From Novipirellula aureliae (GTDB lineage Bacteria > Planctomycetota > Planctomycetia > Pirellulales > Pirellulaceae): a DNA stretch of 64,000 bases. Positions 24,998 through 33,868 of the stretch are shown here, one piece after another (position 1 is the first letter of the stretch; each line of letters begins with the position of its first letter). The notes under the pieces were generated by a model. It ran no database searches. It saw nothing but the letters and a program-made list of their open reading frames with translations, and was not told where the DNA came from. The stretch is from NCBI RefSeq assembly GCF_007860185.1, contig NZ_SJPY01000007.1:248001-312000 (forward strand). The letters are read 5' to 3'. Both the position numbers and the translations under genes were made by a program.

Positions 24998-26518
24998 TCA
25001 ACGCAAGAAAAGATGGTACACAGGGTTCTCGGTTTCATCGACATAGGGGTAGCCAAGTGACGCGAGAAAGTTGTCGAACACAGGCAAGTCATCATTGGGC
25101 ACTTGGATACCGACCAAAATGCGTCCATAGTCGGCACCTTGATTGCGATAGTGGAACAGGCTGATATTCCAATCGGGATGCATACGGGACAGAAACCGCA
25201 TCAAAGCTCCTGGACGTTCAGGAAATTCGAAGCGATAGAGCCGTTCATTTTCGGATCGAGGGCTACGGCCGCCGACCATGTACCGAAGATGCTCTTTCGA
25301 CAAATCATCATCCACCAAATCCAAAGCAGCAAAACGCTGTTGAGCCAACGCGTCGCGAATCGTCGCCGCTTCGCCGCGATCGGCGATCGCAAGTCCGACA
25401 AGCACTTGAGCTTCACGATGATCCGAGATGCGGTAGCTAAACTCGGTCACATTTCGTCCGCCAATCGTTTCGCATAAACGTTTAAAACTGCCTCGCGTTT
25501 CTGGGATCGTCACCGCAAACAAAGCTTCACGTTGGTCTCCCACCTCGGCTCTCTCGGCCACGAAGCGAAGCCGATCGAAATTCATATTCGCACCGCAAGT
25601 AATCGCGACCAGCTCTTCTCCACGCAAGTGATGCTGACTGACGTACTGCTTCATTCCCGCGATCCCCATCGCACCGGCGGGCTCCAAGATGCTGCGGGTA
25701 TCTTCGAATGCATCTTTGATCGCTGCGCAAACGGCATCGGTATCGACCGTGACAAAATCGTCGACCAACTCCTGGGTCAATCGAAACGTTTCGTCGCTGA
25801 CGCGTTTCACGGCCGTGCCATCGGAAAACAGTCCCACGTCGGATAACGGGACGGGGTTACCCGCTCGGACCGCTTGCAGCATCGCGTCAGAATCGATCAT
25901 CTGGACCCCGACCACTTTGATCTCGGGACGAACCGCTTTGATGTAGGCAGCGACTCCCGATATCAGTCCCCCGCCACCAATGGCGACAAACACGGCATGG
26001 ATTGGATGTTGGTGTTGCCGAAGAATTTCCATTCCAACGGTGCCCTGGCCGGCAATCACGTCGGGATCATCAAACGGATGGACAAACACGAAATCACTTT
26101 GCTTTTGTAACGTTAAAGCATGTTCATACGCATCGGAATAACTGTCTCCGTACAGAACCACTTGGCCTCCCAAAGCCCGCACAGCATCCGATTTAAGCTC
26201 TGGTGTCGTGACAGGCATCACCACGACCGCTTGGCAACCGAGGTGTCGGGCGCTGAGGGCAACGCCTTGTGCGTGGTTTCCAGCTGATGCACAAATGACG
26301 CCTCGAGCTAACTCCGAGGGGGAGAGGTGAACCATTTTATTGTAGGCACCACGCAGCTTAAAACTGTGGACCGGCTGGGTATCTTCCCGTTTGAGCCAAA
26401 CTCGATTTTCCAATCGGCCCGAAAGTTTCTCGGCAATCTCGAGCGGCGTTTCGATTGCCACATCGTAAACGCGGGCGTTGAGAATTCTCTGCAAGTAGTC
26501 GAGCAACCGTTTGTCCAT
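24998..26518 (-). CDS. ilvA: Threonine dehydratase (threonine ammonia-lyase), biosynthetic
   Basis: The start at 26518 (MDKRLLDYLQRILNARVYDV) gives 506 residues, the usual IlvA length; the longer frame upstream runs through a repeat-like spacer. It is a PLP enzyme making 2-oxobutanoate for isoleucine. The PLP lysine is in VHSFKLRGAYNKM, with SAGNHAQGVALSARHLG and the phosphate loop AIGGGGLISGVAAYIK. Two C-terminal ACT-like regulatory domains (AVTIPETRGSFKRLCETIGG; YRFEFPERPGALMRFLSRM) imply feedback control by isoleucine and valine. Confidence 0.96.
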   Translation of the reverse strand: MDKRLLDYLQRILNARVYDVAIETPLEIAEKLSGRLENRVWLKREDTQPVHSFKLRGAYNKMVHLSPSELARGVICASAGNHAQGVALSARHLGCQAVVVMPVTTPELKSDAVRALGGQVVLYGDSYSDAYEHALTLQKQSDFVFVHPFDDPDVIAGQGTVGMEILRQHQHPIHAVFVAIGGGGLISGVAAYIKAVRPEIKVVGVQMIDSDAMLQAVRAGNPVPLSDVGLFSDGTAVKRVSDETFRLTQELVDDFVTVDTDAVCAAIKDAFEDTRSILEPAGAMGIAGMKQYVSQHHLRGEELVAITCGANMNFDRLRFVAERAEVGDQREALFAVTIPETRGSFKRLCETIGGRNVTEFSYRISDHREAQVLVGLAIADRGEAATIRDALAQQRFAALDLVDDDLSKEHLRYMVGGRSPRSENERLYRFEFPERPGALMRFLSRMHPDWNISLFHYRNQGADYGRILVGIQVPNDDLPVFDNFLASLGYPYVDETENPVYHLFLR

Positions 26519-26698
26519 TTTGAATTGTTTGCCGTTAGAACGTGATTCACTCTTCCCCAACGAAGAGTTCGTGGTGTTATTAATTCCGTTGCCCTGAAAA
26601 GGGCGTGATTGAAGGCTCCTCCGCCCTCTTGAGACGCTCGGGAGGCGAGAGCCTTCCGAACAATGTGTTCCCAGCCGGGAGCTTAGGAACAAGTCCCC
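26519..26698. repeat. Short spacer with GC-rich inverted segment
   Basis: It contains CCGCCCTCTTGAGACGCTCG and GGGAGGCGAGAGCCTTCC, text of the kind found as dispersed intergenic repeats in such genomes. No second copy is seen in this window, so the call is weak. Confidence 0.35.
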
Positions 26699-28465
26699 TC
26701 ATTCCTTGTCCAACAACAGCTTATGCTCCGCAGCCAAAACGTCTTCGAGCTTTGACACATTTTGTTTGCTGATCTTCATTCCTGTCACTTCGCGGTAGAA
26801 GTCAAGCGTGATGTTTTCGCAAAGGTCTGTCCAGCGGTCGATCAAATCGCGTGCGGGACGCCCTACCTTTACGATCCCTGGTTTTGCTAATTCCATTGCC
26901 GCTCGTTTACGATCCCGAGACGGCGGATGCGTGTCGAAGGCGTTGATTCGCTCTTGCTCCGAGGCTTTTGCAATCCGTTCAATCGTTGTCGCTGGCATCG
27001 TTTTACCAATGTGCTGGACCAATCGTGGAATATTGTCGACCAGAATGCCAGCTTGATAAAGCATCTGCAAATTCATGACGGAAACACGGTAGGCAACTCC
27101 AAACTGCTGAGCGGAAGTTTCTGATTCGCAAAACGCTTTGCTTCCCGCCAGATGGACGGCGTAGCGATCCGCGTCAAACTCCATTTGCCTAGACAAGCTA
27201 CCGCTGCTCGCATAACCCACGTAGGCAAATATCCTCATCATGTACCGCCCGATAGAGCCGATTACATAATTGATTGCCCATAGAAGTCCAAAAACGCTTG
27301 AGCCAATGTCCGAATTCGAGACCACATCGGCGACCATCTCATCACGATAAGCTTTGCGACTAGCCGAATGAACGAACCACCCATTCAAATTCGCCAACAC
27401 GAAATGAACTCGCATTCCCGCACCTTGGCAAAAATGACCGAACTCATGAGCGATCACCGACGCCAATTGCTCGGCCGACTGGGTCGCGATCAAGGGGACG
27501 CCGAGCGTCAAAACCAAATTGTTCTTCTCGAAACTCAACATGCCATGGTCGAACGATGCTGATGCATTAAAACCACAATTCAGATCGATTCGAGAAGGAG
27601 GCGGTGTTCCCATCCGCTTGCAAATCTGATCCACAAACTCATACATCGTCGGCTGTGCTTCGCGAGTCAGCGTTCGTGTTTCAGGAGCTTTGTGCGTTCC
27701 CGAAAAGAGCGTTGCGATGGTTGCAAAGAACATGCTGACGATCGGAACCCAACACGCTAAGACAAGTAGCCCCAAACCGATTGCTCCAAACGCTAGAAAC
27801 GGATTGGGCAATTGGCCCGTTGACTCTCTACCGCTCCAGGTATAGATACCAATGAACATGAACACGGTCGAGACCAGGACGATGATTGTAAATAGGCTCG
27901 GCAGAAAAAGCATCATTGCTGCGGTACCGAGCAAGCTGTGGCCATAGGACCAATTTTGCACAACGGGTTCGAAATCACCACGAAAACATGTCTCAATTTG
28001 AGCAGGCGTTAACTTCGCAGCGAGCGCTGCCGTCCGCATCCGCTGTTGTGCCAAGACCGCTTCATTCACACTTTCGGTTGCGGCATCAAGTGCTTTGAAG
28101 AAATCGTCGCTGTCGTCAACCACGGGGCTGACGTCAGCTACGGGCTCGGCAGGCAATTCCGGGGCATTCGAAAGGTTGGCTAATTGTGATGCCAGGTTCT
28201 TTGCCACGGCTTTTTTATCGGTCGCTGCGTTTTTCGCAATCGCATCGCCGACTCCATCACCAAATGTTGGTTTTGATGTTGGTTGGGGCAAACGAGTTGT
28301 CGGCATGGGACCGATGTTTTCCTTCGCCGTTTGCCTTGGTGCCGGTGGCGATGGCTTGGGAATCTCGATCATTTTGCTGCACTGGTTGCATTTGGCGCGT
28401 CGCCCGGCTGCGTCGGGGCGAGCCTTCAAAAGGGTTTGGCAACCAGGGCACTTGAACCGTATCAC
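26699..28465 (-). CDS. M48-family membrane metalloprotease with N-terminal zinc ribbon
   Basis: I prefer the GTG start at 28465, with GGAG eight bases upstream, giving 588 residues beginning MIRFKCPGCQTLLKARPDAA; the ATG at 28555 would add an unrelated leader. Residues 1-40 form a two-CxxC zinc ribbon, then comes a Pro/Ala-rich linker. Hydrophobic helices follow near residues 190-270. The zinc site is SVIAHEFGHFCQGAGM (HEXXH) with the third ligand likely in MEFDADRYAV. M48 proteases (HtpX/Ste24 type) cut membrane proteins or peptides. Active site and fold are clear; the substrate is unknown. Confidence 0.88.
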   Translation of the reverse strand: MIRFKCPGCQTLLKARPDAAGRRAKCNQCSKMIEIPKPSPPAPRQTAKENIGPMPTTRLPQPTSKPTFGDGVGDAIAKNAATDKKAVAKNLASQLANLSNAPELPAEPVADVSPVVDDSDDFFKALDAATESVNEAVLAQQRMRTAALAAKLTPAQIETCFRGDFEPVVQNWSYGHSLLGTAAMMLFLPSLFTIIVLVSTVFMFIGIYTWSGRESTGQLPNPFLAFGAIGLGLLVLACWVPIVSMFFATIATLFSGTHKAPETRTLTREAQPTMYEFVDQICKRMGTPPPSRIDLNCGFNASASFDHGMLSFEKNNLVLTLGVPLIATQSAEQLASVIAHEFGHFCQGAGMRVHFVLANLNGWFVHSASRKAYRDEMVADVVSNSDIGSSVFGLLWAINYVIGSIGRYMMRIFAYVGYASSGSLSRQMEFDADRYAVHLAGSKAFCESETSAQQFGVAYRVSVMNLQMLYQAGILVDNIPRLVQHIGKTMPATTIERIAKASEQERINAFDTHPPSRDRKRAAMELAKPGIVKVGRPARDLIDRWTDLCENITLDFYREVTGMKISKQNVSKLEDVLAAEHKLLLDKE

Positions 28466-28614
28466 CGCTTGACTCCAAAGTAAGTCGAAAAACCTCAGCC
28501 GTTCAGCCGGCGAACGAATTGCGTTCGCAAAGCCTTCAAGAGAAGCATTGTACACCCTGTTTGCGGTCGCCCCTAGCTATCGAAGCAAGCGATGGTGTTT
28601 GGTTGTGGGTCGGC

Positions 28615-29568
28615 CTAACGATCCACTTGGATCTGTCGCGGTTCGATCTTGGCCGCGGCATAGCGAACTTCGATTTTTGTTTGATCGACGGTTTGATCGA
28701 CAAATCGGGTGGCCTCTTGACGCGATGGGAACCATGCAAAAACGGTCGGTCCCCAACTACTTTGCCCGACACCAGTCGCACCGTTTTGTTTTAGCTTATC
28801 GACCAACCGCGTGATCGATGGGCCGTTGTAGGCGCCACCTTGCACTGACGAGAACAACATTCCACTGGCATGGTTGTAGGCCTCGACCGCTTCGGCGAAC
28901 CGACCAAAATCCGATGCTCGTGCAGCTGGAAAGAGCTGCTTTGTCGCTGTTTCTCGCAGTTTGGCTTGAGATGCTTTGGATGCTGGTTTCAGTTTGTCGA
29001 AATGAGTCTGCTCCAGTTGGCCACTTACGAAACAAGGTGAGCTTGACTCTTGGAATAGTCCCACACACCATGAGGCAGGGATGGCCGTTCGATCGATGAT
29101 GGGATTGATCGACGCGTTATTGACGCGATTCGATGTTCCCTCCAACACCAATCCACCGTTAAAATAGCCATGAATTCCGACGGCGGAGCGTTTGCCTCGA
29201 CGCGCTACCGTCAACGCAATCTGTTCGGCGGATAAGTCGACATCGAAAAGTCGGCACATCGCTTCGGCAACGGCTAACGATAACTGGGTTCCGCTGCCTA
29301 ACCCGCAATGCGGTTTGGGTTGATGGTGAACATGGATTTGGCAGGGTGGCAATTCCGTTTGCCCGGCAACCGTTCGGAAATTCTCGGCGATCGCGTTGAT
29401 ACGATGGCTTGCAACGTTGGGTCGCTGATACTGACTCGTTCGAACAGCCGTCACTTCCGTAACAGGTTGGTCAATCATCAAGCCGACACCGCCAAACGGT
29501 TCGACCGTATCAAGTAGTCCCAAATGAAGTCTTGATCCAGTCGTCACGCGAACTTGAATTGACGTCAT
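28615..29568 (-). CDS. Beta-ribofuranosylaminobenzene 5'-phosphate synthase-like protein (tetrahydromethanopterin synthesis)
   Basis: A 317-residue GHMP-kinase-fold protein. TTGSRLHLGLLDTVEPFGG at the N-terminus and HCGLGSGTQLSLAVAEAM match the beta-RFAP synthase family, which joins 4-aminobenzoate to PRPP with loss of CO2 in methanopterin synthesis. ARRGKRSAVGIHGYFNGGLV and WGPTVFAWF support it. It overlaps the DUF447 gene by 4 bases and follows a PabA-like gene, which would supply 4-aminobenzoate. Planctomycetes carry H4MPT-dependent C1 genes, and this cluster fits. Activity is inferred from family and context. Confidence 0.87.
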   Translation of the reverse strand: MTSIQVRVTTGSRLHLGLLDTVEPFGGVGLMIDQPVTEVTAVRTSQYQRPNVASHRINAIAENFRTVAGQTELPPCQIHVHHQPKPHCGLGSGTQLSLAVAEAMCRLFDVDLSAEQIALTVARRGKRSAVGIHGYFNGGLVLEGTSNRVNNASINPIIDRTAIPASWCVGLFQESSSPCFVSGQLEQTHFDKLKPASKASQAKLRETATKQLFPAARASDFGRFAEAVEAYNHASGMLFSSVQGGAYNGPSITRLVDKLKQNGATGVGQSSWGPTVFAWFPSRQEATRFVDQTVDQTKIEVRYAAAKIEPRQIQVDR

Positions 29569-30218
29569 GACGAAGCATTCGATTGCAAGAGAGATCGATT
29601 TGGGGTCACACCATCCACCAACCGTTTGATTCGATCGAAAGCATCCATCTCGGTCTTACCGCCTGTCTTGTCGACCAACGGTTGTAGCGATTCAAGCTCG
29701 ATCCGAATCTGCTCGATCGGCAATATACCAATGCGTGAGGCAAGAATGGCCGCTTCCACAACCGCATGTTTCGCCCGGTTAAAACCAAAGAAGGGGCGGA
29801 CGATTCCCGTTTGCTTGACATGGCAAACGAAACGGTGCCGAATCGCTTCGCCCGATTTTTCTCGATCATTCGATACAGTGATGCTCTCGTCAATTTCCAC
29901 AGCAAACCAGCGGTGACAATCACGCAGAACATAGAACTGATCATCAAGACAATCGACCATCGAACGGACATCCTCCCCATTCTCGAACCCGCCCGTCACC
30001 GCACGGGAAAACAGGTCGACGTTGTCCGTCACATGAATGGTGGCGGTACGATTGGCAACCAAATTCTTGTAGGTCTGTGAAGACGAAAAGGGACGTAATT
30101 CAAAGACAAGCTCGTCCACCATTGCGGTTTGGAAACCCTCGTCCACCGATGGCCCCATCGGTGCGATGTTCACTCGTCCTCTCTGGTCAACGGTCGTGAC
30201 TATTGATTCGAGAATCAT
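29565..30218 (-). CDS. DUF447-family flavin-reductase-fold protein of the H4MPT cluster
   Basis: A 217-residue protein starting MILESIVTTVDQRGRVNIAP, the hallmark of DUF447, with RPFSSSQTYKNLVANRTATI and a conserved VRPFFGFNRAKHAVVEAAIL. The fold is related to split-barrel FMN-binding proteins. DUF447 genes co-occur with tetrahydromethanopterin C1-transfer genes in methylotrophs and planctomycetes (recalled from the literature), but the reaction is not settled. It overlaps the beta-RFAP synthase-like gene by 4 bases and lies 5 bases after pabA. Confidence 0.85.
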   Translation of the reverse strand: MILESIVTTVDQRGRVNIAPMGPSVDEGFQTAMVDELVFELRPFSSSQTYKNLVANRTATIHVTDNVDLFSRAVTGGFENGEDVRSMVDCLDDQFYVLRDCHRWFAVEIDESITVSNDREKSGEAIRHRFVCHVKQTGIVRPFFGFNRAKHAVVEAAILASRIGILPIEQIRIELESLQPLVDKTGGKTEMDAFDRIKRLVDGVTPNRSLLQSNASS

Positions 30219-30223
30219 CGTCT

Positions 30224-30796
30224 TTACTTCGTTTTCAACGTGTCAACAAAATTCTTCACCACCGTTTCACCGATCTCCGAAAGAATCGATTCTGGGTGAA
30301 ATTGGACACCAAAAACGGGCAATTGTCGATGCCGGATGCCCATGATGATGCCGTCATTGGTTCTGGCGGTGATCGACAAGGTTTTCGGAAAGTTGCTCGG
30401 ACCGACCGCTAGCGAATGGTAGCGTCCCACTTGGCAGGGCGATGGGCAGTTTCGAAAAACCCCTTCTCGGTCGTGCGTGATGGTCGATGCCGATCCGTGG
30501 ACCGGAGCACAACGAACGATTTGAGCACCAAAGGCCAGCCCGATCGCTTGATGCCCCAAACAGACACCCAAAATCGGTACCGTCGACGACAAATCGCGAA
30601 CCACGGAAACCGAGCAGCCAGCATCGCTAGGGTGACCGGGGCCTGGGGAGATGACGATCGCCTCGGGTGATCGTTCTTGGCACGCCTGTACGTCAATCTC
30701 ATCGCTGCGGACGACCAATGTCTTGCAACCCAATTTACGAAAGTAGCGTGCCAAATTGTGGACGAACGAATCGTAGTTGTCGAGAAGCAAGATCAT
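30224..30796 (-). CDS. pabA: Glutamine amidotransferase of aminodeoxychorismate/anthranilate synthase
   Basis: A 190-residue class I glutamine amidotransferase. ILLLDNYDSFVHNLARYF opens it, VISPGPGHPSDAG and the nucleophile motif ILGVCLGHQAIGLAFGAQIV follow, and VFGVQFHPESILSE carries the catalytic His-Glu. PabA and TrpG share this sequence type; PabA is preferred because the next genes lead from 4-aminobenzoate to methanopterin. A shared PabA/TrpG subunit is also possible. No pabB or trpE is in the window. Confidence 0.9.
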   Translation of the reverse strand: MILLLDNYDSFVHNLARYFRKLGCKTLVVRSDEIDVQACQERSPEAIVISPGPGHPSDAGCSVSVVRDLSSTVPILGVCLGHQAIGLAFGAQIVRCAPVHGSASTITHDREGVFRNCPSPCQVGRYHSLAVGPSNFPKTLSITARTNDGIIMGIRHRQLPVFGVQFHPESILSEIGETVVKNFVDTLKTK

Positions 30797-30805
30797 CCGC
30801 AGTGG

Positions 30806-31279
30806 TTACCGACGAGCCTTTGCGAATTTAATCTTCTCGATAAGCTTGACCACTTGATTGCCATCCTTGTAGCCACTCACCGCCGTAATCGCGTTAATCA
30901 CATTTTCGTATCGCAGATTGTAGTCGCTGTCGATTTCAATCTCGGGTCCCTCGTCACCTTCTATCGGTGCCGAATTGCCGACCAAGGACAAAACGTTGCT
31001 ACGAAGTTGGACAAAGTCTCTACCCAAATCGATATCGTTTAGAGACATCGAGGCCAATTGTCCATTGGCGTCCGCGCGGAGCCGAAGTTTTAGGGGCAAA
31101 TCCGTTTCGTCAATGACCCCACTACTTTCACCGAGAGGCATACGGACATTGAAATCGCCTTCCATCTCAACGATTTTGAAAGTCATCACGAAGAAAACGA
31201 GCAATAAGAAGACGATATCAATCATGCTGGTCATGTTGAGTTCATTCTTTTCAACCTCACCACGGTTACGAATTCTCAT
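30806..31279 (-). CDS. exbD: ExbD/TolR-family protein (second)
   Basis: A 157-residue protein with a short basic head, one membrane helix and a periplasmic domain. ELNMTSMIDIVFLLLVFFVM contains the conserved Asp in the helix that takes part in proton movement through ExbB-ExbD/TolQ-TolR complexes. Its ATG shares one base with the stop of the upstream exbD. Two ExbDs following one ExbB are typical of planctomycete and myxobacterial clusters; no TonB or TolB is seen nearby. Confidence 0.92.
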   Translation of the reverse strand: MRIRNRGEVEKNELNMTSMIDIVFLLLVFFVMTFKIVEMEGDFNVRMPLGESSGVIDETDLPLKLRLRADANGQLASMSLNDIDLGRDFVQLRSNVLSLVGNSAPIEGDEGPEIEIDSDYNLRYENVINAITAVSGYKDGNQVVKLIEKIKFAKARR

Positions 31280-31716
31280 TAGCGATTGTCCTCTTTCACT
31301 CGCAGGGCAAAGTTCACCAGACTCTGCTCCTGTGCCACGCGGATCACCTCTTGAACGTCGCCCATTGCGGTATCTCGATGGGCACGGATGACAACGCTTG
31401 CGTCGTCCGCTGTTTTGCCTTCCGCCTTGATGACCACCATCTCACGCTGCAAGCCAATGCGTAACGTTTCGACCGTGTAGTCATCGCCACCCAAGACAAT
31501 TTCGCCATCCTGTGCGACATGGAGGATGATCGGGAACTCCAATGGAGCTTCGGGCGGCTTGACCAATTGGCTGCTAGGCAAGACGACTCGATCGTTCGCT
31601 TCGGTTTGCGCAAAGTTGATCAGAACCATGAAAAATGCGATCAATTGAAACGTCATGTCAATCATTGGCGTCAAGTCGCCACTGGACAAGTCAGGCTTTT
31701 TCGATTTGACTCGCAT
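31279..31716 (-). CDS. exbD: ExbD/TolR-family protein (first)
   Basis: A 145-residue ExbD/TolR homologue with the helix LTPMIDMTFQLIAFFMVLIN, which holds the conserved Asp. The periplasmic part ends in VQEVIRVAQEQSLVNFALRV. It begins immediately after the exbB stop and runs into the second exbD with one shared base, so translation is coupled. The two ExbDs are only distantly similar, which suggests a heteromeric stator. Confidence 0.92.
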   Translation of the reverse strand: MRVKSKKPDLSSGDLTPMIDMTFQLIAFFMVLINFAQTEANDRVVLPSSQLVKPPEAPLEFPIILHVAQDGEIVLGGDDYTVETLRIGLQREMVVIKAEGKTADDASVVIRAHRDTAMGDVQEVIRVAQEQSLVNFALRVKEDNR

Positions 31717-32568
31717 CTACTTTTTGGCCCCCTTGGGCTGAACATCTTCAAATCGGCTCATCAAGTTTTCACTCGACACGCCGACTTCGAGCAAGAGCCG
31801 AGAGACACGGTTGCGGAGAATGTTGTAGGCGGCAATCGCTGGGATCGCAATCGCCAATCCGATCAGCGTCGTAAACAACGCCGTCGAGATACCGGACGCT
31901 AATTCAGCCGGTTTCGGCGATGCCCCGCCGACTGCGATGACCTGGAACGACGAAATCATTCCGTGAACGGTTCCAAACAGCCCGATCATTGGACTGAGGT
32001 TACCAATCAAGGCCATGTAGGAGAGCAAATGTTCGAGTTTCATACTCTCTTCTTCGCCGACCTCCTGCATCCCTTCGAGAGCTTTGTCGTACCCACGAGA
32101 GATCTTTGCGAGCCCTGCAGAAAGCACTTTGCCCAAAACCGACTCATCAGCACGGGCCATATCGTAGGCTTCTTGGAACTGTTTTTCGTTCAACAATTCC
32201 TCAAAATTCTCAATCAATTCGTTGGGACAAAGCGTGTCGCGTCGTGCGGCCAAGACGTTCATCACGAACAGGGAAACGAGCGAGATCGAAAGAGCCAGGA
32301 AGATGAACACGTAGCCCCAACCGAGTGATTTGATCACCCAACTGAGCAGGTTTTGATCTTTGGCGGCAGGTGTCGTTTCATCACCGGCATCCACACCCGG
32401 CTCGTTTTCGGCGACGATGACCTCCGTAGGCCCTCCCGCCACGTCCACGCCGAATTCGGCCATTGCATCTTCATCTTGTGCCCCGGCCGAAGCCGAAAAC
32501 ATCAGCGATGCGAGCAGGGCGAAACAAGGCAAGCGAAGCAAGCGAACAACCGATTTTCCAACGGACAT
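31717..32568 (-). CDS. exbB: MotA/TolQ/ExbB proton channel protein
   Basis: The start at 32568 (MSVGKSVVRLLRLPCFALLA) gives 283 residues with a cleavable signal peptide ending near SASAGAQ. A start at 32649 would add a repeat-encoded NDGTPNDGTPNDG leader and is less likely. Three membrane segments and MALIGNLSPMIGLFGTVHGM with SGISTALFTTLIGLAIAIPA are the MotA/TolQ signature. With the ExbDs it should form a proton-driven stator that powers an outer-membrane or envelope process. An acidic periplasmic stretch follows the signal peptide. Confidence 0.92.
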   Translation of the reverse strand: MSVGKSVVRLLRLPCFALLASLMFSASAGAQDEDAMAEFGVDVAGGPTEVIVAENEPGVDAGDETTPAAKDQNLLSWVIKSLGWGYVFIFLALSISLVSLFVMNVLAARRDTLCPNELIENFEELLNEKQFQEAYDMARADESVLGKVLSAGLAKISRGYDKALEGMQEVGEEESMKLEHLLSYMALIGNLSPMIGLFGTVHGMISSFQVIAVGGASPKPAELASGISTALFTTLIGLAIAIPAIAAYNILRNRVSRLLLEVGVSSENLMSRFEDVQPKGAKK

Positions 32569-32570
32569 CC

Positions 32571-32612
32571 CATCATTCGGGGTCCCATCATTCGGGGTCC
32601 CATCATTCGGGT
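32571..32612. repeat. 15-bp tandem repeat upstream of exbB
   Basis: CCATCATTCGGGGTC repeats three times (last copy partial), just 5' of the chosen exbB start. It reads in frame as a Asn-Asp-Gly-Thr-Pro repeat if translation starts at 32649, and otherwise lies in the leader. Confidence 0.8.
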
Positions 32613-32811
32613 GCTTGGGGCTAACGAGCGGACCGCAGGGAGCGAACATGTATGAGATACTCCGAATTTGTTTTGTAAACAGTTTTGTGAAAGTTGATTG
32701 GAAGATGAGTCTAGCGAATGGAAGAGGGTTCTGTTAGCTAAGTGGAAAATTCCTTTGGCAAAGGCCAAGTTCACCGTGGGCTCACAACACCAATGTGTGG
32801 GGTGCTACGAT

Positions 32812-33867
32812 TCAAGGGCGAAATCCGGGATAGCGATCTCTTAAGCGTTGTCGTGCTGCCGCAGCCCGCTCTGGCTTGCCGACTTTGGGCCAAAGTTCAG
32901 CCAACCGCGACAATGCAAAAGCATCGGCATCACTTTGGCTTGAAAACATCAAATGGGTGTGCAAATAAGCGAGTATCGCACCTTCGGTATCGCCTTTTGA
33001 CTCAAAATTGGCACCTTGCGCGTTGTAGGCACGGGCGGACATTTCGATATCGGTTGGCCCCAATTCGGCGATAACGGAAGAGACAAGTTCGAGTCCTTTA
33101 TCGGCTTGGTTCTGTTTCGCGTAGGCCTTCGCCAAGGCGGCCTTGGCGAGCGATTGCAAACGAGCATCGGGAGCGGATTGGACATTGATTCCAATCACCT
33201 TTTCAAACTCGGCGATCGCTTTTTCGACATCGCCTGCCGCGAAGTGGGCCAATCCCGTCAAGTAAACCGACTGGATTTTCTGGGTCGTACTGGGAGCTCG
33301 CCGCAGCACTCCATACCACTTAAACGCATCATCGGTGTTTCCGAGCGCGAGAGCTAAATCACCGATTACCTTTGCCGCGCTAAACCAATGCCAAGACGTC
33401 CGGTGGTTCGATGCGAACGCGATCATCTGAGCGGCCGCGGACTTTTTGTCCGCTTGTCCCGCCAAGGCCAATTGGCTTTGCGAGTAGGCAACATAAAATT
33501 CCCAATCCTCTTCGATGATCTTGCGAGGCAGAGTGTCTCGGACGACTTCGGCCAAATCTTCGAGTGCCTGTTTGTATTGGCCATCCAGAGCAAATTCACG
33601 GCCTTTGGTCAGCCCTGGAGGATCACCTTCGAACAGGATCTTCAGGATCTCTCCCGACGAAATCTTCTGGTTCGTCGCGCCACGCTCAACCGCGACGTAC
33701 TCGGCAGTCGTCTCGACGACTGCTGCGCGAATGGGCGATCCGGTCAGCGGATAGATCGTGTCATTTTGAGCATACGCTTGGGCGCATGCAAATAGGCTTG
33801 CCGTAACCAAAATGATAAGAAACGGCAAACAGGGCTGATGGGCATTTCGGTAAACCGAACGAGTCAT
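32812..33867 (-). CDS. Exported TPR-repeat protein
   Basis: A 351-residue protein with a signal peptide (FLIILVTASLFACAQAYAQN). Helical repeats follow, such as GREFALDGQYKQALEDLAEV, YLTGLAHFAAGDVEKAIAEF and LAKAALAKAYAKQNQADKGL. These TPR-like units usually bind other proteins. It directly follows the large TPR gene (one base apart) and is 160-240 bases before exbB. The group of two exported TPR proteins plus ExbB/ExbD/ExbD probably forms an envelope complex of unknown task. Confidence 0.85.
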   Translation of the reverse strand: MTRSVYRNAHQPCLPFLIILVTASLFACAQAYAQNDTIYPLTGSPIRAAVVETTAEYVAVERGATNQKISSGEILKILFEGDPPGLTKGREFALDGQYKQALEDLAEVVRDTLPRKIIEEDWEFYVAYSQSQLALAGQADKKSAAAQMIAFASNHRTSWHWFSAAKVIGDLALALGNTDDAFKWYGVLRRAPSTTQKIQSVYLTGLAHFAAGDVEKAIAEFEKVIGINVQSAPDARLQSLAKAALAKAYAKQNQADKGLELVSSVIAELGPTDIEMSARAYNAQGANFESKGDTEGAILAYLHTHLMFSSQSDADAFALSRLAELWPKVGKPERAAAARQRLRDRYPGFRP

Positions 33868-33868
33868 A

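Noticed and set aside
30409-30702. 97-residue frame inside pabA
   Set aside because: Shadow frame of a well-supported gene on the same strand.
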